This document shows positions 63,420 through 64,000 of a DNA stretch of 64,000 nucleotides, piece after piece (position 1 is the first letter of the stretch; each line of letters starts with the position of its first letter). The translations under genes and the position numbers were made by a program. This stretch comes from Homalodisca vitripennis (taxonomy: Eukaryota; Arthropoda; Insecta; Hemiptera; Cicadellidae), in NCBI RefSeq assembly GCF_021130785.1, contig NC_060213.1:95658501-95722500 (forward strand), read 5' to 3'. The notes beneath the pieces were generated by a model. That model was given only the letters and a program-made list of their open reading frames with translations. It searched no databases and had not been told where the DNA came from.

Positions 63420-64000
63420 ATATATCCTAAAATATAATCATATACATATAACTTCCCTAGTGGGCGTGCCAAAGTACGTAGCGTGATAGGTCAACCGACG
63501 TTATGAAAGTGAATGAAGTTTTACGACTTAGCAGACGACTATTCCAGCGAGGGTCGTAAAACCGTTTAACCCCAACATACGTAGGCGTTGTTTGTCTAAC
63601 GAAGTGTTTTTGTGCTCTGTAGGCCTAATGTTAACCATATACAGTTTAGTAATGCATAGTCGTATTTCAATATACTCTGTGTTATAATCAACACGTAATG
63701 TTATTTTTATCGTGCTATTTTCAGTTGTGTGTTTGGATTTTTACCATGTTTACGATACACATAAAATTTTATTTACTCAATATCAAACCAATAACTATAT
63801 TATAAAACAGAATGCAATGTTTTTGTGTGCGTATATTTATTGAAATATATAAAAGGTATACAGAATGGATAAGCCCCTAGCCTTGTGAAAAACTCCTTAC
63901 TGACCAATATTAAATTTTTTCTATTTCAATATATAGGCAATAAAATAAAATAATATACAATAATATATTAAATAAATTCTAAAGAAATAGGAGTTAATTC
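63420..64000. other. Non-coding end of the window
   Basis: A GC-richer patch at 63,460-63,600 holds a hairpin with GTTTTACGAC (63518-63527) and GTCGTAAAAC (63553-63562). The rest is AT-rich, and no gene is seen. Confidence 0.45.

Overview
The window looks like nuclear DNA of an arthropod, most probably an insect. It is strongly AT-rich (by eye about 70% A+T), has no dense run of long ORFs, and carries many long (AT)n, (GT)n and (CT)n tracts. It holds non-LTR retrotransposon, LTR-retrotransposon, Tc1/mariner and hAT relics of kinds common in insects. A hemipteran is possible from the style of the LINE and SAP-gag relics, but the sequence does not prove it. No gene of recognisable function is present. 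The stretch reads as intergenic or intronic DNA, with a few candidate promoters or first exons and one candidate small two-exon gene.

Layout. 1-8.9 kb: AT-rich DNA with microsatellites, a weak promoter-like block near 0.7 kb and one member of a dispersed repeat pair (3.9 and 13.2 kb). 8.9-10.24 kb, minus strand: the 5' part of an LTR retrotransposon, namely a 762-bp LTR, a primer binding site matching the 3' end of tRNA-Leu, and the start of a SAP-domain gag; the rest is missing. 11.4-11.7 kb: an old tandem duplication. 16.7-16.9 kb: the best plus-strand core promoter (paired CCAAT boxes, TATA, initiator, splice donor). 21.4-21.8 kb: diverged tandem repeats. 24.77-25.5 kb: a (CT)n tract and two tandem 252-bp units, each holding a tRNA-like gene. 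25.8-28.25 kb, minus: a decayed LINE with endonuclease end, reverse transcriptase and 3' tail. 34.6-35.5 kb, minus: a candidate two-exon gene for a 92-residue unknown protein. 36.1-36.5 kb: another 252-bp tRNA-like unit. 41.17-42.76 kb: a complete but dead mariner-like element inside a composite microsatellite. 47.2-47.4 kb, minus: a candidate TATA promoter and first exon. 47.94-48.76 kb: a 126-bp satellite. 51.24-51.62 kb: a near-perfect 375-bp palindrome. 53.65-53.91 kb: a hAT-type MITE with target duplication, followed by a LINE endonuclease fragment. 57.5-59.0 kb: a 5'-truncated LINE 3' end with (TG)n on both sides. 60.2-63.4 kb, plus: ORF1-like, endonuclease and reverse transcriptase remains, probably of one dead LINE.

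How the parts relate. All recognisable transposase, gag and polymerase genes are broken, so nothing here should move on its own. The most unusual items are the 252-bp tRNA-containing tandem unit, where the tRNA-like gene sits inside an inverted repeat that also supplies the Pol III T-run; the long palindrome, a possible hairpin-RNA source; the satellite with a 42-codon open frame; and the unassigned two-exon gene. Gene models, promoters and repeat families were inferred by reading only; no alignment, folding or database search was run.
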